Program-made: the position numbers and the translations under genes
In this document: piece by piece, positions 1-7,784 of the stretch
How positions within the stretch are numbered: the stretch's first letter is position 1
Layout: every line of letters starts with the position of its first letter
From: Candidatus Kapaibacterium sp.
GTDB taxonomy: Bacteria > Bacteroidota > Ignavibacteria > Kapaibacteriales > Kapaibacteriaceae
Reading direction: 5' to 3'
NCBI GenBank assembly: GCA_022842685.1
Contig: JALHPC010000021.1
Span: forward strand, 1 to 46,659
Length of the DNA stretch: 46,659 bases
The notes under the pieces: generated by a model
Databases searched by the model: none
What the model saw: only the letters and a program-made list of their open reading frames with translations
Told to the model about the DNA's origin: nothing

Positions 1-268
1 CTTGCGATGTTGTGAGAAGCGTTGCGATATCTTTCTTCACCGCTTCTAAGTCCAGCGACTGGAACTCTGCCGCGTAGTCAAACGCTTGGCCCATCGGGTT
101 CGACGCCGCCGTGTGCTGACGAAGGATGTTTAACTGTAGCTGATTGGGCCACCAATCGGTGTTTCGTGTGCCTCGCCCAGCGGTTTTCGTTAGGGACTGC
201 CCTGTAAACGGACACTTAGCGGCGCCGTTAGTGCCACCTGTATTTGATGTAGATGAATGGTCTGACAT
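1..268 (-). CDS. katG: Catalase-peroxidase KatG, N-terminal part (runs off the window)
   Basis: The minus strand from the ATG at 268 encodes 89 residues that match the N-terminus of bifunctional catalase-peroxidases: a CPFTG motif near residue 19, then DWWPNQL, LRQH, NPMG and [10 protein letters not shown] in the family order. The enzyme is a cytoplasmic heme protein that removes hydrogen peroxide. The heme-binding and Met-Tyr-Trp adduct regions lie beyond the window edge, so catalytic integrity cannot be judged. No signal peptide is visible. It is divergent from tgt, and a promoter-like TTG-N17-TAATTTTG lies upstream. The plus-strand reading frame over the same bases is only its shadow. Confidence 0.93.
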   Translation of the reverse strand, partial: MSDHSSTSNTGGTNGAAKCPFTGQSLTKTAGRGTRNTDWWPNQLQLNILRQHTAASNPMGQAFDYAAEFQSLDLEAVKKDIATLLTTSQ

Positions 269-328
269 GGAACGTAAGGTAAATAGTGTGAGTGCTGAAC
301 ACCATCGTTGACACGAAGGTTCGGGTCG

Positions 329-356
329 CAAAATTACCACGCTAATCCTTCACCAA
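329..356 (-). promoter_or_regulatory. Candidate katG promoter (TTG-N17-TAATTTTG)
   Basis: On the minus strand a TTGG at 356-353 is followed, after 17 nt from the TTG, by TAATTTTG at 336-329. This matches the Bacteroidota -33 TTG and -7 TAnnTTTG consensus. The predicted transcript start is near 322, giving a leader of about 54 nt before the katG ATG. The spacing is the same as in the facing tgt promoter. No peroxide-regulator operator could be recognised. Confidence 0.5.
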
Positions 357-407
357 GGGGACCCCATCTCGTTGTCTATCGGTGATGTATGTCACATTCC
401 GTCACCC

Positions 408-435
408 TTGGCGCGGCACAACCGTGGTATCTTTG
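408..435 (+). promoter_or_regulatory. Candidate tgt promoter (TTG-N17-TATCTTTG)
   Basis: TTGG at 408-411 and TATCTTTG at 428-435 are separated by 17 nt, a good match to the Bacteroidota -33/-7 consensus. The -7 element ends only 8 nt before the GTG at 444, so the mRNA would be leaderless or nearly so. The block around it is almost identical to the one before the sugar-binding lipoprotein gene at 15343. Confidence 0.55.
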
Positions 436-443
436 CCGCCATT

Positions 444-1598
444 GTGACCCCACGTAACGCTAGCAACTCAGTCTTTACGCTCGAGCATTCTGCCGCCGAC
501 TCTCGTGCGAGGGCAGGCGTCGTACACACGGCTCATGGCGACATTCCCACACCCGTGTTTATGCCTGTAGGCACGCAGGGAACCGTCAAAGCCATGGAGC
601 AACGCTCGCTTGTGGAGTTAGATGCTCGAATCATCCTAGGCAATACCTACCACCTCTACTTGCGCCCGGGAACCCAGGTTCTTACGGCCATGGGGGGACT
701 ACACCGCATGATGGGGTGGCAAGGGGCACTGCTTACCGATAGCGGAGGTTTTCAAGTCTTTTCGCTTCGCGAACTACGTACGTTACGCGAGGAAGGAGCT
801 GAGTTCCGAAGTCATATCGACGGCTCAAAGCACCTCTTTACCCCAGAATCTGTCGTCGACATCCAGCGCGCCATTGGCAGCGACATCTTCATGGTGCTCG
901 ACGAGTGTACTCCGTGGCCTGCCGAGCGGTCTGTTGCAAAAACCAGCATGGAGCTTACGCTGCGCTGGGCGCAGCGCTCACGCGCGCGCCACCTCGAAGC
1001 CCCCTTCATGTACGGACATCACCAGGCGCAATTTGCGATTGGACAGGGGAGTACATACGACGACCTGCGACGCGAATGTATGGATCGGCTGGTGGACATG
1101 GACTACGAGGGATATGCAATCGGAGGTCTAAGTGTTGGCGAACCCCACCAAGACATGTACAGGATTGTTGATGTTAGCACCGAGCGTATGCCCCGTGACA
1201 AGCCGCGCTATCTAATGGGCGTTGGGACGCCTGAAAACATCCTGCGATGTATAGCGCTAGGTGTAGACATGTTCGATTGCGTGATGCCAACGCGCAATGC
1301 ACGAAATGGCACGATCTATACCACACGAGGGCGGGTGAACATCAAGAACGCCCAATACAAGTTCGCAGACGAGCCTTTAGACGATGGGCTCGACAACCAT
1401 GCCAGCCAGAACACCTCACTGGCGTATCTTCGTCATCTCTTTAACGCTGGCGAAATCCTTGGGCTGATGTTGGCCACGATGCAAAACGTGGCTCTCTACC
1501 TTTGGCTAGCAAGGACGGCACGACAACGTATTCTGGAAGGCACATTTACCACGTGGGCCGAAGACACGATACAGCGCTTGCACGCACCGCGTTCCTAA
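444..1598 (+). CDS. tgt: Queuine/preQ1 tRNA-guanine transglycosylase
   Basis: Exchanges guanine-34 for preQ1 in tRNAs with GUN anticodons (queuosine pathway, cytoplasm). Family motifs appear in order: TPVFMPVGTQGTVK, NTYHLYLRPG, LTDSGGFQVFS with the catalytic Asp, YAIGGLSVGEP, and YLMGVGTPENI followed by DMFDCVMPTRNARNG with the second Asp. The usual C-terminal CxCxxC zinc site is degenerate here: the segment after the RGRVN motif has no Cys cluster, which is odd. I chose GTG 444 (384 aa, the usual length). The frame stays open upstream to a TTG at 372, but 372-443 contains the promoter. An ATT at 441 is also in frame and aligns with the ATG of the similar motif at 15343. yajC follows, as in many genomes. 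Confidence 0.93.
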   Translation: MTPRNASNSVFTLEHSAADSRARAGVVHTAHGDIPTPVFMPVGTQGTVKAMEQRSLVELDARIILGNTYHLYLRPGTQVLTAMGGLHRMMGWQGALLTDSGGFQVFSLRELRTLREEGAEFRSHIDGSKHLFTPESVVDIQRAIGSDIFMVLDECTPWPAERSVAKTSMELTLRWAQRSRARHLEAPFMYGHHQAQFAIGQGSTYDDLRRECMDRLVDMDYEGYAIGGLSVGEPHQDMYRIVDVSTERMPRDKPRYLMGVGTPENILRCIALGVDMFDCVMPTRNARNGTIYTTRGRVNIKNAQYKFADEPLDDGLDNHASQNTSLAYLRHLFNAGEILGLMLATMQNVALYLWLARTARQRILEGTFTTWAEDTIQRLHAPRS

Positions 1599-1631
1599 TC
1601 ACTCGATCATCACTAACCGTTCGAATACATT

Positions 1632-1949
1632 ATGGCTCTCTTGATGTTTATGGCTCCCGCACCACAGGGTGGCCAGGGCGATGCCACCGGGCAACTTCTG
1701 CAAACACTGTTTATGTTTGGCGCAATCATCCTGATCTTCTATTTCATGATGATTCGTCCGCAACAAAAGCGCGCCAAAGAACACAGAGCACTCTTAGACT
1801 CGCTCAAGAAGGGCGACAAGGTTGTTACTGGTTCGGGTATTCATGGCGTTGTACACGATCTAAGCGATACAACGGTTGTCGTTACCGTAGCTCCAAACAC
1901 CAACGTCACGTTCGATCGGTCGTCGATTAGCAGCGTAACGAAGAGCTAA
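1632..1949 (+). CDS. yajC: Preprotein translocase accessory subunit YajC
   Basis: Small inner-membrane protein of 105 aa associated with SecDF and the Sec translocon. A single hydrophobic segment (about residues 23-43) is followed by the characteristic [12 protein letters not shown] motif and a small basic/beta domain ending in the [12 protein letters not shown] strand. Its position directly after tgt is the classical tgt-yajC order, but secD/secF do not follow. ribBA starts 5 nt after its stop instead. The ATG at 1632 gives the normal family length. Confidence 0.93.
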   Translation: MALLMFMAPAPQGGQGDATGQLLQTLFMFGAIILIFYFMMIRPQQKRAKEHRALLDSLKKGDKVVTGSGIHGVVHDLSDTTVVVTVAPNTNVTFDRSSISSVTKS

Positions 1950-1954
1950 TTCCA

Positions 1955-3154
1955 ATGCTCGGAACCGTTGAACAAGCCCTGCAAGACCTGCGGGATGGCA
2001 AGTGCATTGTGGTTACAGACGACGAGGACCGCGAAAACGAAGGTGACCTCATCGCGAGTGCGGAGCTGTGTACCGAAGAGATTGTGAACTTCATGGCCAC
2101 CGAAGCCCGCGGCCTGATTTGTGTTTCGGTGACAGAGGAACGTGCTACCGCGCTCGACCTGCCACTAATGGTGCGTGATAACACCGCGCTACACGGCACA
2201 CGCTTTACCGTGAGTGTGGACTACGTCCATGGAACGACATCGGGCATCAGTGTTTCGGACCGAACGGCTACCGTTCGGGCAATGGCCGACGATGCGTCGA
2301 CGCCGCAAGACTTCGGACGTCCGGGCCACATCTTTCCGCTCATCGCGATGGAAGGTGGCGTTTTACGTCGAGCGGGCCACACCGAGGCAGTAGTAGATCT
2401 CATGAAGCTTGCCGGTTTAAAACCAGTTGGCGCACTTTGCGAGATTCTCAATGCCGACGGAACGATGGCTCGTATGCCCGACCTTGAAGTGTTTGCTGCA
2501 AAGCATGGATTAACTATTATAACTGTCAAAGACTTAATTGCCTATCGCAGGCGCAAAGAAATGCTAGTGCAGATGGTAGCCGAGGCTAGGCTGCCTACTG
2601 AATTTGGCGAGTTCACCATGAAGGTCTACGTTAACGTGCTTGATGGCAAGGAGCATGTGGCGCTTGTCCGGGGCAATGTAGATTCAGATGCACCCACGCT
2701 TGTTCGAGTACATAGTGAGTGTCTTACGGGCGACATCTTTGGGTCGCGTAGGTGTGACTGTGGTCCTCAGCTACACGCAGCGTTGCGTCAGATTAGCGAG
2801 TCTGGCGCTGGCGTACTGCTTTACATGCGGCAGGAAGGTCGGGGAATCGGACTTGTGAATAAGATCAAGGCCTATGCTTTGCAGGAACAAGGGCTTGATA
2901 CGGTCGAGGCCAACGAGGCCTTAGGATTCAATGCCGACCCACGTGACTATGGCATTGGGGCGCAGATTCTGTTCGATCTTGGCGTACGAAACATGCGACT
3001 GCTTACCAACAACCCAACAAAGCGCGTTGGCTTGCAGAGTTATGGACTTGACGTCGTAGAGTTGGTACCCATCGAAGTGGCTGCTACGAAGGAGAGCATG
3101 GGATACATGACAACAAAGCGCGATCGAATGGGCCATATCCTACGGCATCTCTAG
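1955..3154 (+). CDS. ribBA: Bifunctional 3,4-dihydroxy-2-butanone-4-phosphate synthase / GTP cyclohydrolase II
   Basis: Catalyses both entry steps of riboflavin synthesis: ribulose-5-phosphate to DHBP, and GTP to the diaminopyrimidine. Residues 1-200 are the RibB domain, with [10 protein letters not shown] near the N-terminus and the HTEA region. Residues 201-399 are the RibA domain, with a zinc site of the form Cys-x10-Cys-x-Cys ([14 protein letters not shown]) and RQEGRGIGL for GTP binding. Both active sites look intact and the length (399 aa) is typical. It lies 5 nt after yajC and so is probably co-transcribed with it. No FMN riboswitch is visible upstream. Confidence 0.95.
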   Translation: MLGTVEQALQDLRDGKCIVVTDDEDRENEGDLIASAELCTEEIVNFMATEARGLICVSVTEERATALDLPLMVRDNTALHGTRFTVSVDYVHGTTSGISVSDRTATVRAMADDASTPQDFGRPGHIFPLIAMEGGVLRRAGHTEAVVDLMKLAGLKPVGALCEILNADGTMARMPDLEVFAAKHGLTIITVKDLIAYRRRKEMLVQMVAEARLPTEFGEFTMKVYVNVLDGKEHVALVRGNVDSDAPTLVRVHSECLTGDIFGSRRCDCGPQLHAALRQISESGAGVLLYMRQEGRGIGLVNKIKAYALQEQGLDTVEANEALGFNADPRDYGIGAQILFDLGVRNMRLLTNNPTKRVGLQSYGLDVVELVPIEVAATKESMGYMTTKRDRMGHILRHL

Positions 3155-3155
3155 G

Positions 3156-3187
3156 TTTGCTCGTAGCGGCGTCAACATGTATATTTG
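3156..3187 (+). promoter_or_regulatory. Candidate greA promoter (TTTG-N20-TATATTTG)
   Basis: TTTG at 3156-3159 is followed after 20 nt by TATATTTG at 3180-3187, a perfect TAnnTTTG -7 element. A second perfect element, TAGGTTTG, covers the ribBA stop codon at 3152-3159. The predicted start lies near 3190-3195, directly upstream of the terminator hairpin at 3199. The greA transcript would therefore begin with that hairpin. Confidence 0.45.
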
Positions 3188-3198
3188 ACGCTATCGAA

Positions 3199-3241
3199 GA
3201 CAAAGCACCCCGGCAATGGATGGCGCTTTGTCGTTTTTTTT
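3199..3241 (+). terminator. Intrinsic terminator in the ribBA-greA gap
   Basis: GACAAAGC at 3199-3206 pairs with GCTTTGTC at 3225-3232. Two further G-C pairs can form inside after a mismatch. Eight Ts follow at 3234-3241. This is a textbook rho-independent terminator. It may simply end the ribBA transcript. Because a good promoter lies just upstream, it may also act as an attenuator at the head of the greA leader. Its position shows that the in-frame extension of greA to 3216 is not coding. Confidence 0.8.
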
Positions 3242-3272
3242 GTTCAGTATTCTTCTACGCGGGTACCGCGAT

Positions 3273-3749
3273 ATGGCAACCGACATAGTTTACGTAACAC
3301 GAGAGCGGCTGTTGGCGATGCAGGCCGAGGCGCAAGAGCTTAAATCGAAAGGGCGCCGTGAGGTGGCTCAGAAAATCGCCGATGCGCGTTCGCACGGCGA
3401 CCTTTCGGAGAATGCCGACTATGATGCTGCTAAGCACGAGCAAGAGCTACTGGAGATCCGCATTGCTCGGCTGGAGTCGGCCTTAGCAAAGGCACAGGTT
3501 ATCGATCCGAAGGACTTTCCGGACGATAAAGTGTACATCTTGTCTCGTGTTCGACTGATGAATAAGAAGACATCGAAAGAAGTCGAGTACTATCTCGTAT
3601 CGTCGGAGGAAGCCGACTTCGAGCAGAACAAGCTCTCGGTTACCAGTCCACTAGGTAAGGTACTGTTAGGTAAGGTCGTAGGTGACGTCGTTGACATGAA
3701 GGCCCCTGCTGGCGTCATCCAATTCGAGATACTCGCCATAGGCAAGTAA
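3273..3749 (+). CDS. greA: Transcription elongation factor GreA
   Basis: Binds the RNA polymerase secondary channel and stimulates cleavage of backtracked transcripts. The 158 aa match the family length: an N-terminal coiled-coil hairpin (residues about 8-75) whose tip carries the acidic GDLSENADYD motif that acts at the polymerase active site, then the FKBP-like C-terminal domain with VTSPLGKVLLGK. I use the ATG at 3273; an upstream in-frame ATG at 3216 lies inside a terminator hairpin and would add a non-family peptide. accD follows after 26 nt. Confidence 0.93.
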   Translation: MATDIVYVTRERLLAMQAEAQELKSKGRREVAQKIADARSHGDLSENADYDAAKHEQELLEIRIARLESALAKAQVIDPKDFPDDKVYILSRVRLMNKKTSKEVEYYLVSSEEADFEQNKLSVTSPLGKVLLGKVVGDVVDMKAPAGVIQFEILAIGK

Positions 3750-3763
3750 CAACCGGTTAACAC

Positions 3764-3769
3764 AAGGAG
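3764..3769 (+). promoter_or_regulatory. Strong Shine-Dalgarno site of accD
   Basis: AAGGAG at 3764-3769 lies 6 nt before the GTG at 3776 and fixes that unusual start codon. Most genes in this window have no such site, so accD, pyrG, rpmB and the GyrI-like gene stand out. Confidence 0.6.
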
Positions 3770-3775
3770 AACGTC

Positions 3776-4627
3776 GTGGCTTGGTTCCTGCGAAAATCGA
3801 AGAACATCAACGAATCGTCGACGCACCGAGAAATGCCCGATGGGTTGTGGACGAAGTGTACGGAGTGCTCTACCATCATCTATCGCAAGGAACTCGAAGA
3901 GCACGCGTTTACATGCCCGAAGTGCGACCACCACTTCCGAATTGGCAGCAACAAGTACGTCGATGTGTTGCTCGACAAAGGGTCGTTCAATGAAATGGAT
4001 GCCGATGTTCGGTCTGCCGACCCCCTTAAGTTTGTCGATACTCGTCCATACACGGCTCGACTTAAAGAAGCATACTCTCGAACGAGTCTTCCCGACGCTG
4101 TAACCACTGGAATGGGAACGCTGAATGGCCGAAGTGTCGCCTTTGGCTGCATGAACTTCGGATTCATTGGTGGCTCGATGGGTAGTGTCGTAGGTGAGAA
4201 ATTTGTTCGTGCAGGACGACGCGCCATTGAAACGTCTTCGCCATTCATTTTCATTTCGGCTTCTGGGGGCGCTCGCATGCAGGAAGCTGCGCTCTCGCTT
4301 ATGCAGCTAGCCAAAACGAGTGCAATTCTTACAGAACTCGCCGACGCACGGCTTCCGTACATCTCAATTGTTACTGACCCAACCACGGGGGGCGTAAGTG
4401 CCTCGTTTGCTATGCTTGGCGACGTTATCATTGCCGAACCAAAGGCGTTGATTGGCTTTGCAGGACCTCGTGTTATCGAGCAGACTATTCGTAAGAAGCT
4501 GCCAGAAGGATTCCAGCGTTCAGAGTTCCTGCTCGAGCATGGTTTTGTTGATCGTATCGTACATCGCAAGGAACTTCGGCAGGAGCTTTCGGCCATCATT
4601 GAACTCCTCATGGGAGGTCGCAGGTGA
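3776..4627 (+). CDS. accD: Acetyl-CoA carboxylase carboxyltransferase subunit beta
   Basis: Together with AccA, transfers the carboxyl group from biotin to acetyl-CoA to give malonyl-CoA for fatty acid synthesis. The N-terminal zinc ribbon is visible as Cys28-x2-Cys31 and Cys47-x2-Cys50. The crotonase-fold carboxyltransferase domain follows, with SASGGARMQEA and TDPTTGGVSASFA as the oxyanion/acyl-CoA loops. Length (283 aa) is normal. Start is GTG with a clear AAGGAG. No accA lies nearby. The stop overlaps the GTG start of the arginase gene (GTGA). Confidence 0.95.
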   Translation: MAWFLRKSKNINESSTHREMPDGLWTKCTECSTIIYRKELEEHAFTCPKCDHHFRIGSNKYVDVLLDKGSFNEMDADVRSADPLKFVDTRPYTARLKEAYSRTSLPDAVTTGMGTLNGRSVAFGCMNFGFIGGSMGSVVGEKFVRAGRRAIETSSPFIFISASGGARMQEAALSLMQLAKTSAILTELADARLPYISIVTDPTTGGVSASFAMLGDVIIAEPKALIGFAGPRVIEQTIRKKLPEGFQRSEFLLEHGFVDRIVHRKELRQELSAIIELLMGGRR

Positions 4628-5535
4628 GAACCCGGATACGAATGATTGGCTTTCCGATTGACCTTGGAGCCGATCGCCGAGGCGTGGACATGGGACCGTC
4701 GGCGTTGCGCATTGCCGATATCGACAAGCGCCTCGAGGCCTTGGGCTTTGATGTGGTCGACGAAGGCGATATCCCCATTCGAAACATCGAGGTGAGCGAG
4801 ATTCACGACCCCACCTTAAAGTACTTGCCCGAGATTGCCGAAATGAGCGGCGTTCTTGCGAAACACGTTAAGGCGGTCCTCGACGATGGCGACTTCCCAC
4901 TTGTTTTAGGTGGTGACCATTCAATGAGCATTGGCTCGCTAGCCGGTATTGGGGCCCATTGCAAGGAGCAGGGCAAGACGCTCGGCGTTATCTGGATAGA
5001 TGCTCATGCCGACATGAACACTGCCCAAACCACACCAAGTGGTAACATACACGGCATGCCGCTAGCCGTGGCAATGGGCCATGGCCATCCCACACTCACG
5101 TCGCTCATGGGCGATTTCCCCAAGATCGACCCAACAAATGTTGCTATCATCGGCCTTCGCAGTATCGACGACGGCGAACGCGACTTGATTCGCGAAACCG
5201 GCGTAGCCGCCTACACGATGTTCGATGTCGACCGCCTTGGCATCTATCACATTGCTTCTCGAGTGCTCGAAGACATGGCCCGAAGAGTCGACCACCTTCA
5301 TATCTCGTTCGACTGCGATGGCGTAGACCCCTTTGTAGCGCCTGGCGTTGGTACACCCGTGCCCGGCGGCCTATCGTACCGCGAAACGCACCTCTTCATG
5401 GAAATGATCTCAGAAGTCGAGGCCTTTGCCTCGTTTGAAGTAGCAGAAGTTAACCCTATCCTCGATGATCGCAACCGTACCGCCATCTTTGCCGCCGAAG
5501 TTGTGGCGTCGTCGATGGGTAAGCGCATTCTCTAG
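4624..5535 (+). CDS. rocF: Arginase (ureohydrolase family)
   Basis: Hydrolyses L-arginine to ornithine and urea using two Mn ions. The metal-binding blocks are present: GGDHSMSIG, DAHADMNT and SFDCDGVDP. The N-terminal FPIDLGADRRGVDMGPSALR and the SGNIHGMPLA stretch fit arginase better than agmatinase. Length (303 aa) is standard. The GTG at 4624 overlaps the accD stop by 4 nt; an ATG at 4642 would remove only six residues. It is probably co-transcribed with accD, though no metabolic link is obvious. The 3' end overlaps the next gene by 71 nt. Confidence 0.9.
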   Translation: MRTRIRMIGFPIDLGADRRGVDMGPSALRIADIDKRLEALGFDVVDEGDIPIRNIEVSEIHDPTLKYLPEIAEMSGVLAKHVKAVLDDGDFPLVLGGDHSMSIGSLAGIGAHCKEQGKTLGVIWIDAHADMNTAQTTPSGNIHGMPLAVAMGHGHPTLTSLMGDFPKIDPTNVAIIGLRSIDDGERDLIRETGVAAYTMFDVDRLGIYHIASRVLEDMARRVDHLHISFDCDGVDPFVAPGVGTPVPGGLSYRETHLFMEMISEVEAFASFEVAEVNPILDDRNRTAIFAAEVVASSMGKRIL

Positions 5536-6313
5536 CACGCTACTAGCCCTTGCCTTTCTGCTATCGATGCCCCTTGACATGGTTGGACAAGGGGCGTCGG
5601 ACACTCTTGAGGTGAAAAAACGCAAGGGACGTCCACTACGGCTGTGGGCCGATGCAGGATGGATGTTTGGCATTCACGGCATTGAGTTCTTTCGTGATTA
5701 CAAACGACTGCTAAACGGTCCTGCATCGACATTCGACGTGCCAACATCGGTGCGAGGTGGGATGTCGGCGTTCCTCTCTAGCGATGTTGCAACGGGCCTG
5801 CAAGTTGGCTACCATCGAGCCGTGATTCGCGAAACCTACCTGTATCAACCCTTTGGGGCTGACACGCTAACGCGCGCACGGCAGACGACATCGCAGAACA
5901 TCACAAGCACGACGATTCCTGTGCTGCTAACCTTTGACCTTCATCCTCGGTTCAGACAGTTTGTAACCTATGTAGGCGGTGGGCTAGGACTCAATATCGG
6001 TACGTTTGTGTGGGAGGAAGGACTGTCGACGAGTCAAGCCGTTGGAGCACGAACGAGCGGCCTTCGTTACGACGATACCCACATCAACTTGGCGGCCATC
6101 GTTCGAGCGGGGATGTCGCTAGGGTGGGATAGAGCCCTTGGCGAGTCTACAGGTGGTGCGCTGCACATTGAAGTGTCGTATACCTATGCTCCACTATCAG
6201 GGCCACTGTTCGCAAGTGTAGGCACAGGCATTGGCAAACCCGTCGATGCCGTCTATACCATTCAATCAGGGGGTGTCGGATTGCACTGTGGTGTTAGTAT
6301 CTACCTACGATAG
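5465..6313 (+). CDS. Outer-membrane beta-barrel protein, hypothetical
   Basis: A signal peptide is visible: basic RRRW, then a hydrophobic stretch of about 16 residues ending before VGQGASD. The rest is rich in alternating polar/hydrophobic strands with glycine turns (GGMSAF, VGGGLGLNIG, GGVGLHCGVSIYLR), as in OmpA/OmpW-like or PorT-type barrels of about 10-12 strands. No enzymatic motif is visible. The ATG at 5465 lies 71 nt inside the arginase gene in another frame; a TTG at 5501 would still leave a good signal peptide. No specific family was recognised, and the transported or bound ligand is unknown. Confidence 0.7.
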   Translation: MIATVPPSLPPKLWRRRWVSAFSSTLLALAFLLSMPLDMVGQGASDTLEVKKRKGRPLRLWADAGWMFGIHGIEFFRDYKRLLNGPASTFDVPTSVRGGMSAFLSSDVATGLQVGYHRAVIRETYLYQPFGADTLTRARQTTSQNITSTTIPVLLTFDLHPRFRQFVTYVGGGLGLNIGTFVWEEGLSTSQAVGARTSGLRYDDTHINLAAIVRAGMSLGWDRALGESTGGALHIEVSYTYAPLSGPLFASVGTGIGKPVDAVYTIQSGGVGLHCGVSIYLR

Positions 6314-6317
6314 GTAG
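6301..6317 (+). terminator. Hairpin over the stop codon of the beta-barrel gene (weak terminator candidate)
   Basis: CTACCTA at 6301-6307 and TAGGTAG at 6311-6317 form a 7-bp stem with a 3-nt loop covering the stop codon. No T-run follows, so it is more likely an mRNA 3'-end structure than an efficient terminator. Confidence 0.25.
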
Positions 6318-6421
6318 GTCTGTTACGGATTTCTTCGGCTGCCGTTTGCGTATTCCGCGAAGATTCACGTATTTGCTTCCGAATCAACCTGTGCAGTTTC
6401 ACCACCCCTGAAAGGACCATC

Positions 6422-6724
6422 ATGGACGTGCATCTTACCGCTCGACACTGCAAGCTTCAGCCAGAAGAACAAGCCGCTGCTCGAACCGCAGCACTTGGCT
6501 TTGCGAAGTACATAGACGGCATTACACGGGTAGATGGAATCTTTGATGCTACTACGTCAAAGTCCTGCGAATACGCCGTCCGCGTACATGGTCATGTTAT
6601 CGTTGCCCGCAACGAAGCCGAGGGATTCGATAAGGCCATCCACGATGCTGCTCATAGTGTGATTCGACAGATTCGAAAGCTCAAGACACGGATGAGCGCT
6701 CCGCGCCACGCTGCCCGCGCATAA
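6422..6724 (+). CDS. hpf: Ribosome hibernation promoting factor (short HPF/RaiA family)
   Basis: Binds the 30S decoding centre in stationary phase and promotes inactive ribosome formation. The 100-aa protein has the beta-alpha-beta-beta-beta-alpha layout of the family: a VHLTARHCKL strand at the start, a helix with AALGFAKYIDGI, a YAVRVHGHVIVARNEAEGFDKAIHDA core and a basic tail. It is the short form without the C-terminal dimerisation domain. GGAC lies just upstream of the ATG (6422). It sits 9 nt before hprK; hpf-hprK pairing is common in this part of the tree. Confidence 0.88.
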   Translation: MDVHLTARHCKLQPEEQAAARTAALGFAKYIDGITRVDGIFDATTSKSCEYAVRVHGHVIVARNEAEGFDKAIHDAAHSVIRQIRKLKTRMSAPRHAARA

Positions 6725-6733
6725 TACCGCCCA

Positions 6734-7750
6734 ATGCCCAACCTACGCATTTCGGCTCCGAACGTACGGTCGTCCGTTTCGGTCCGCGAGCTCTTGCCAT
6801 GCCCAATCGGCCTCGTGCCCCTGACAGGCGAAGTAGGACTCGATAACAACATCTCAGAAAAGTCTCTGCATCGTCCGCAGCTAGCCCTAGCTGGATACAC
6901 GGAGTTCTTTACACACTACCGTGTCCAATTGTTTGGGAACACGGAGTTCTTCTATCTTAAGAGTTTAAGCCGTGATGGCCGCCTTGCCGCATTCCGAAAC
7001 ATCTGTGCCTTCTCGGTGCCATGTATCGTCTTGGCAAATGGGCACGACATCGAGCCGGAACTCGTGGAATTGGCGCGTGAACATAACGTTGCATTGCTTA
7101 GCACACATGTAGATACCACACGTGCGATCTCGGTGCTGAGCGAGTTCCTCGACGACCAGTTTGCGTCGCAAGTCAACGTACACGGCTCGCTCGTCGATGT
7201 GTATGGCGTTGGTATTCTCTTTACAGGTTCAAGCGGTATCGGGAAGTCCGAGATTGCCCTCGATCTTGTGGAGCGTGGCCATCGATTGGTTGCCGACGAT
7301 ATCGTTGTGCTAACCAAGAAGCGTGAACGTGTGCTGATGGGTACAGGTACGAGTCTTGTCAAGCACTTCATGGAGATTCGCGGCCTTGGTGTTATCGACG
7401 TCCGGCAGATGTTCGGCATCCGCGCCATTCGTTTTCAGAAGCGACTTGAAATCATCGTAGAACTCGAAATCTTCGACCCTTCACGAGAGTACAATCGTAC
7501 CGGCCTTGATGAAACAACCACGACACTCCTCGACATCGATGTTCCAACCGTGCGGCTCCCTATCATCCCCGGTAAGAACATTACCGTCATTAGTGAAACC
7601 ATCGCCCTGAACTATTTGCTCAAGACGTACGGTTACAATGCCTCGAAGGTCTTTAGCGAACGCCTAATCGACGAAATTGAACGCAAGAGGGCCGCACCTG
7701 GTACAACCGATGACCGGCATGTTACAGACTTTCAAGCCGACGACGAGTAA
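6734..7750 (+). CDS. hprK: HPr kinase/phosphorylase
   Basis: Phosphorylates and dephosphorylates a serine of HPr-like proteins. The N-terminal sensor-like domain spans about residues 1-135. The kinase domain carries the Walker A loop GSSGIGKS at about 165-172, DLVERGHRLVADDIV, and the HprK signature MEIRGLGVIDVR. Length (338 aa) is slightly above the usual 310-330. No phosphotransferase genes occur in this window, so the substrate here is uncertain. Its 3' end overlaps an upstream in-frame extension of the next gene, but that gene most likely starts after it. Confidence 0.92.
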   Translation: MPNLRISAPNVRSSVSVRELLPCPIGLVPLTGEVGLDNNISEKSLHRPQLALAGYTEFFTHYRVQLFGNTEFFYLKSLSRDGRLAAFRNICAFSVPCIVLANGHDIEPELVELAREHNVALLSTHVDTTRAISVLSEFLDDQFASQVNVHGSLVDVYGVGILFTGSSGIGKSEIALDLVERGHRLVADDIVVLTKKRERVLMGTGTSLVKHFMEIRGLGVIDVRQMFGIRAIRFQKRLEIIVELEIFDPSREYNRTGLDETTTTLLDIDVPTVRLPIIPGKNITVISETIALNYLLKTYGYNASKVFSERLIDEIERKRAAPGTTDDRHVTDFQADDE

Positions 7751-7784
7751 TTCACCCACGATCCTTCCAACATCATTCATCATC

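Noticed and set aside
22..207. Plus-strand open frame at the left edge
   Set aside because: It is antisense to the katG N-terminus, whose minus-strand translation matches the family over all 89 visible residues.
1955..1960. FMN riboswitch before ribBA
   Set aside because: There are only 5 nt between yajC and ribBA and no conserved RFN-like structure upstream.
3216..3272. N-terminal extension of GreA
   Set aside because: It lies within the terminator hairpin and T-run, and the added peptide is not family-like.
6314..6421. Promoter for hpf
   Set aside because: CGTATTTG resembles TAnnTTTG but the first two bases do not fit, and no consistent -33 element is found.
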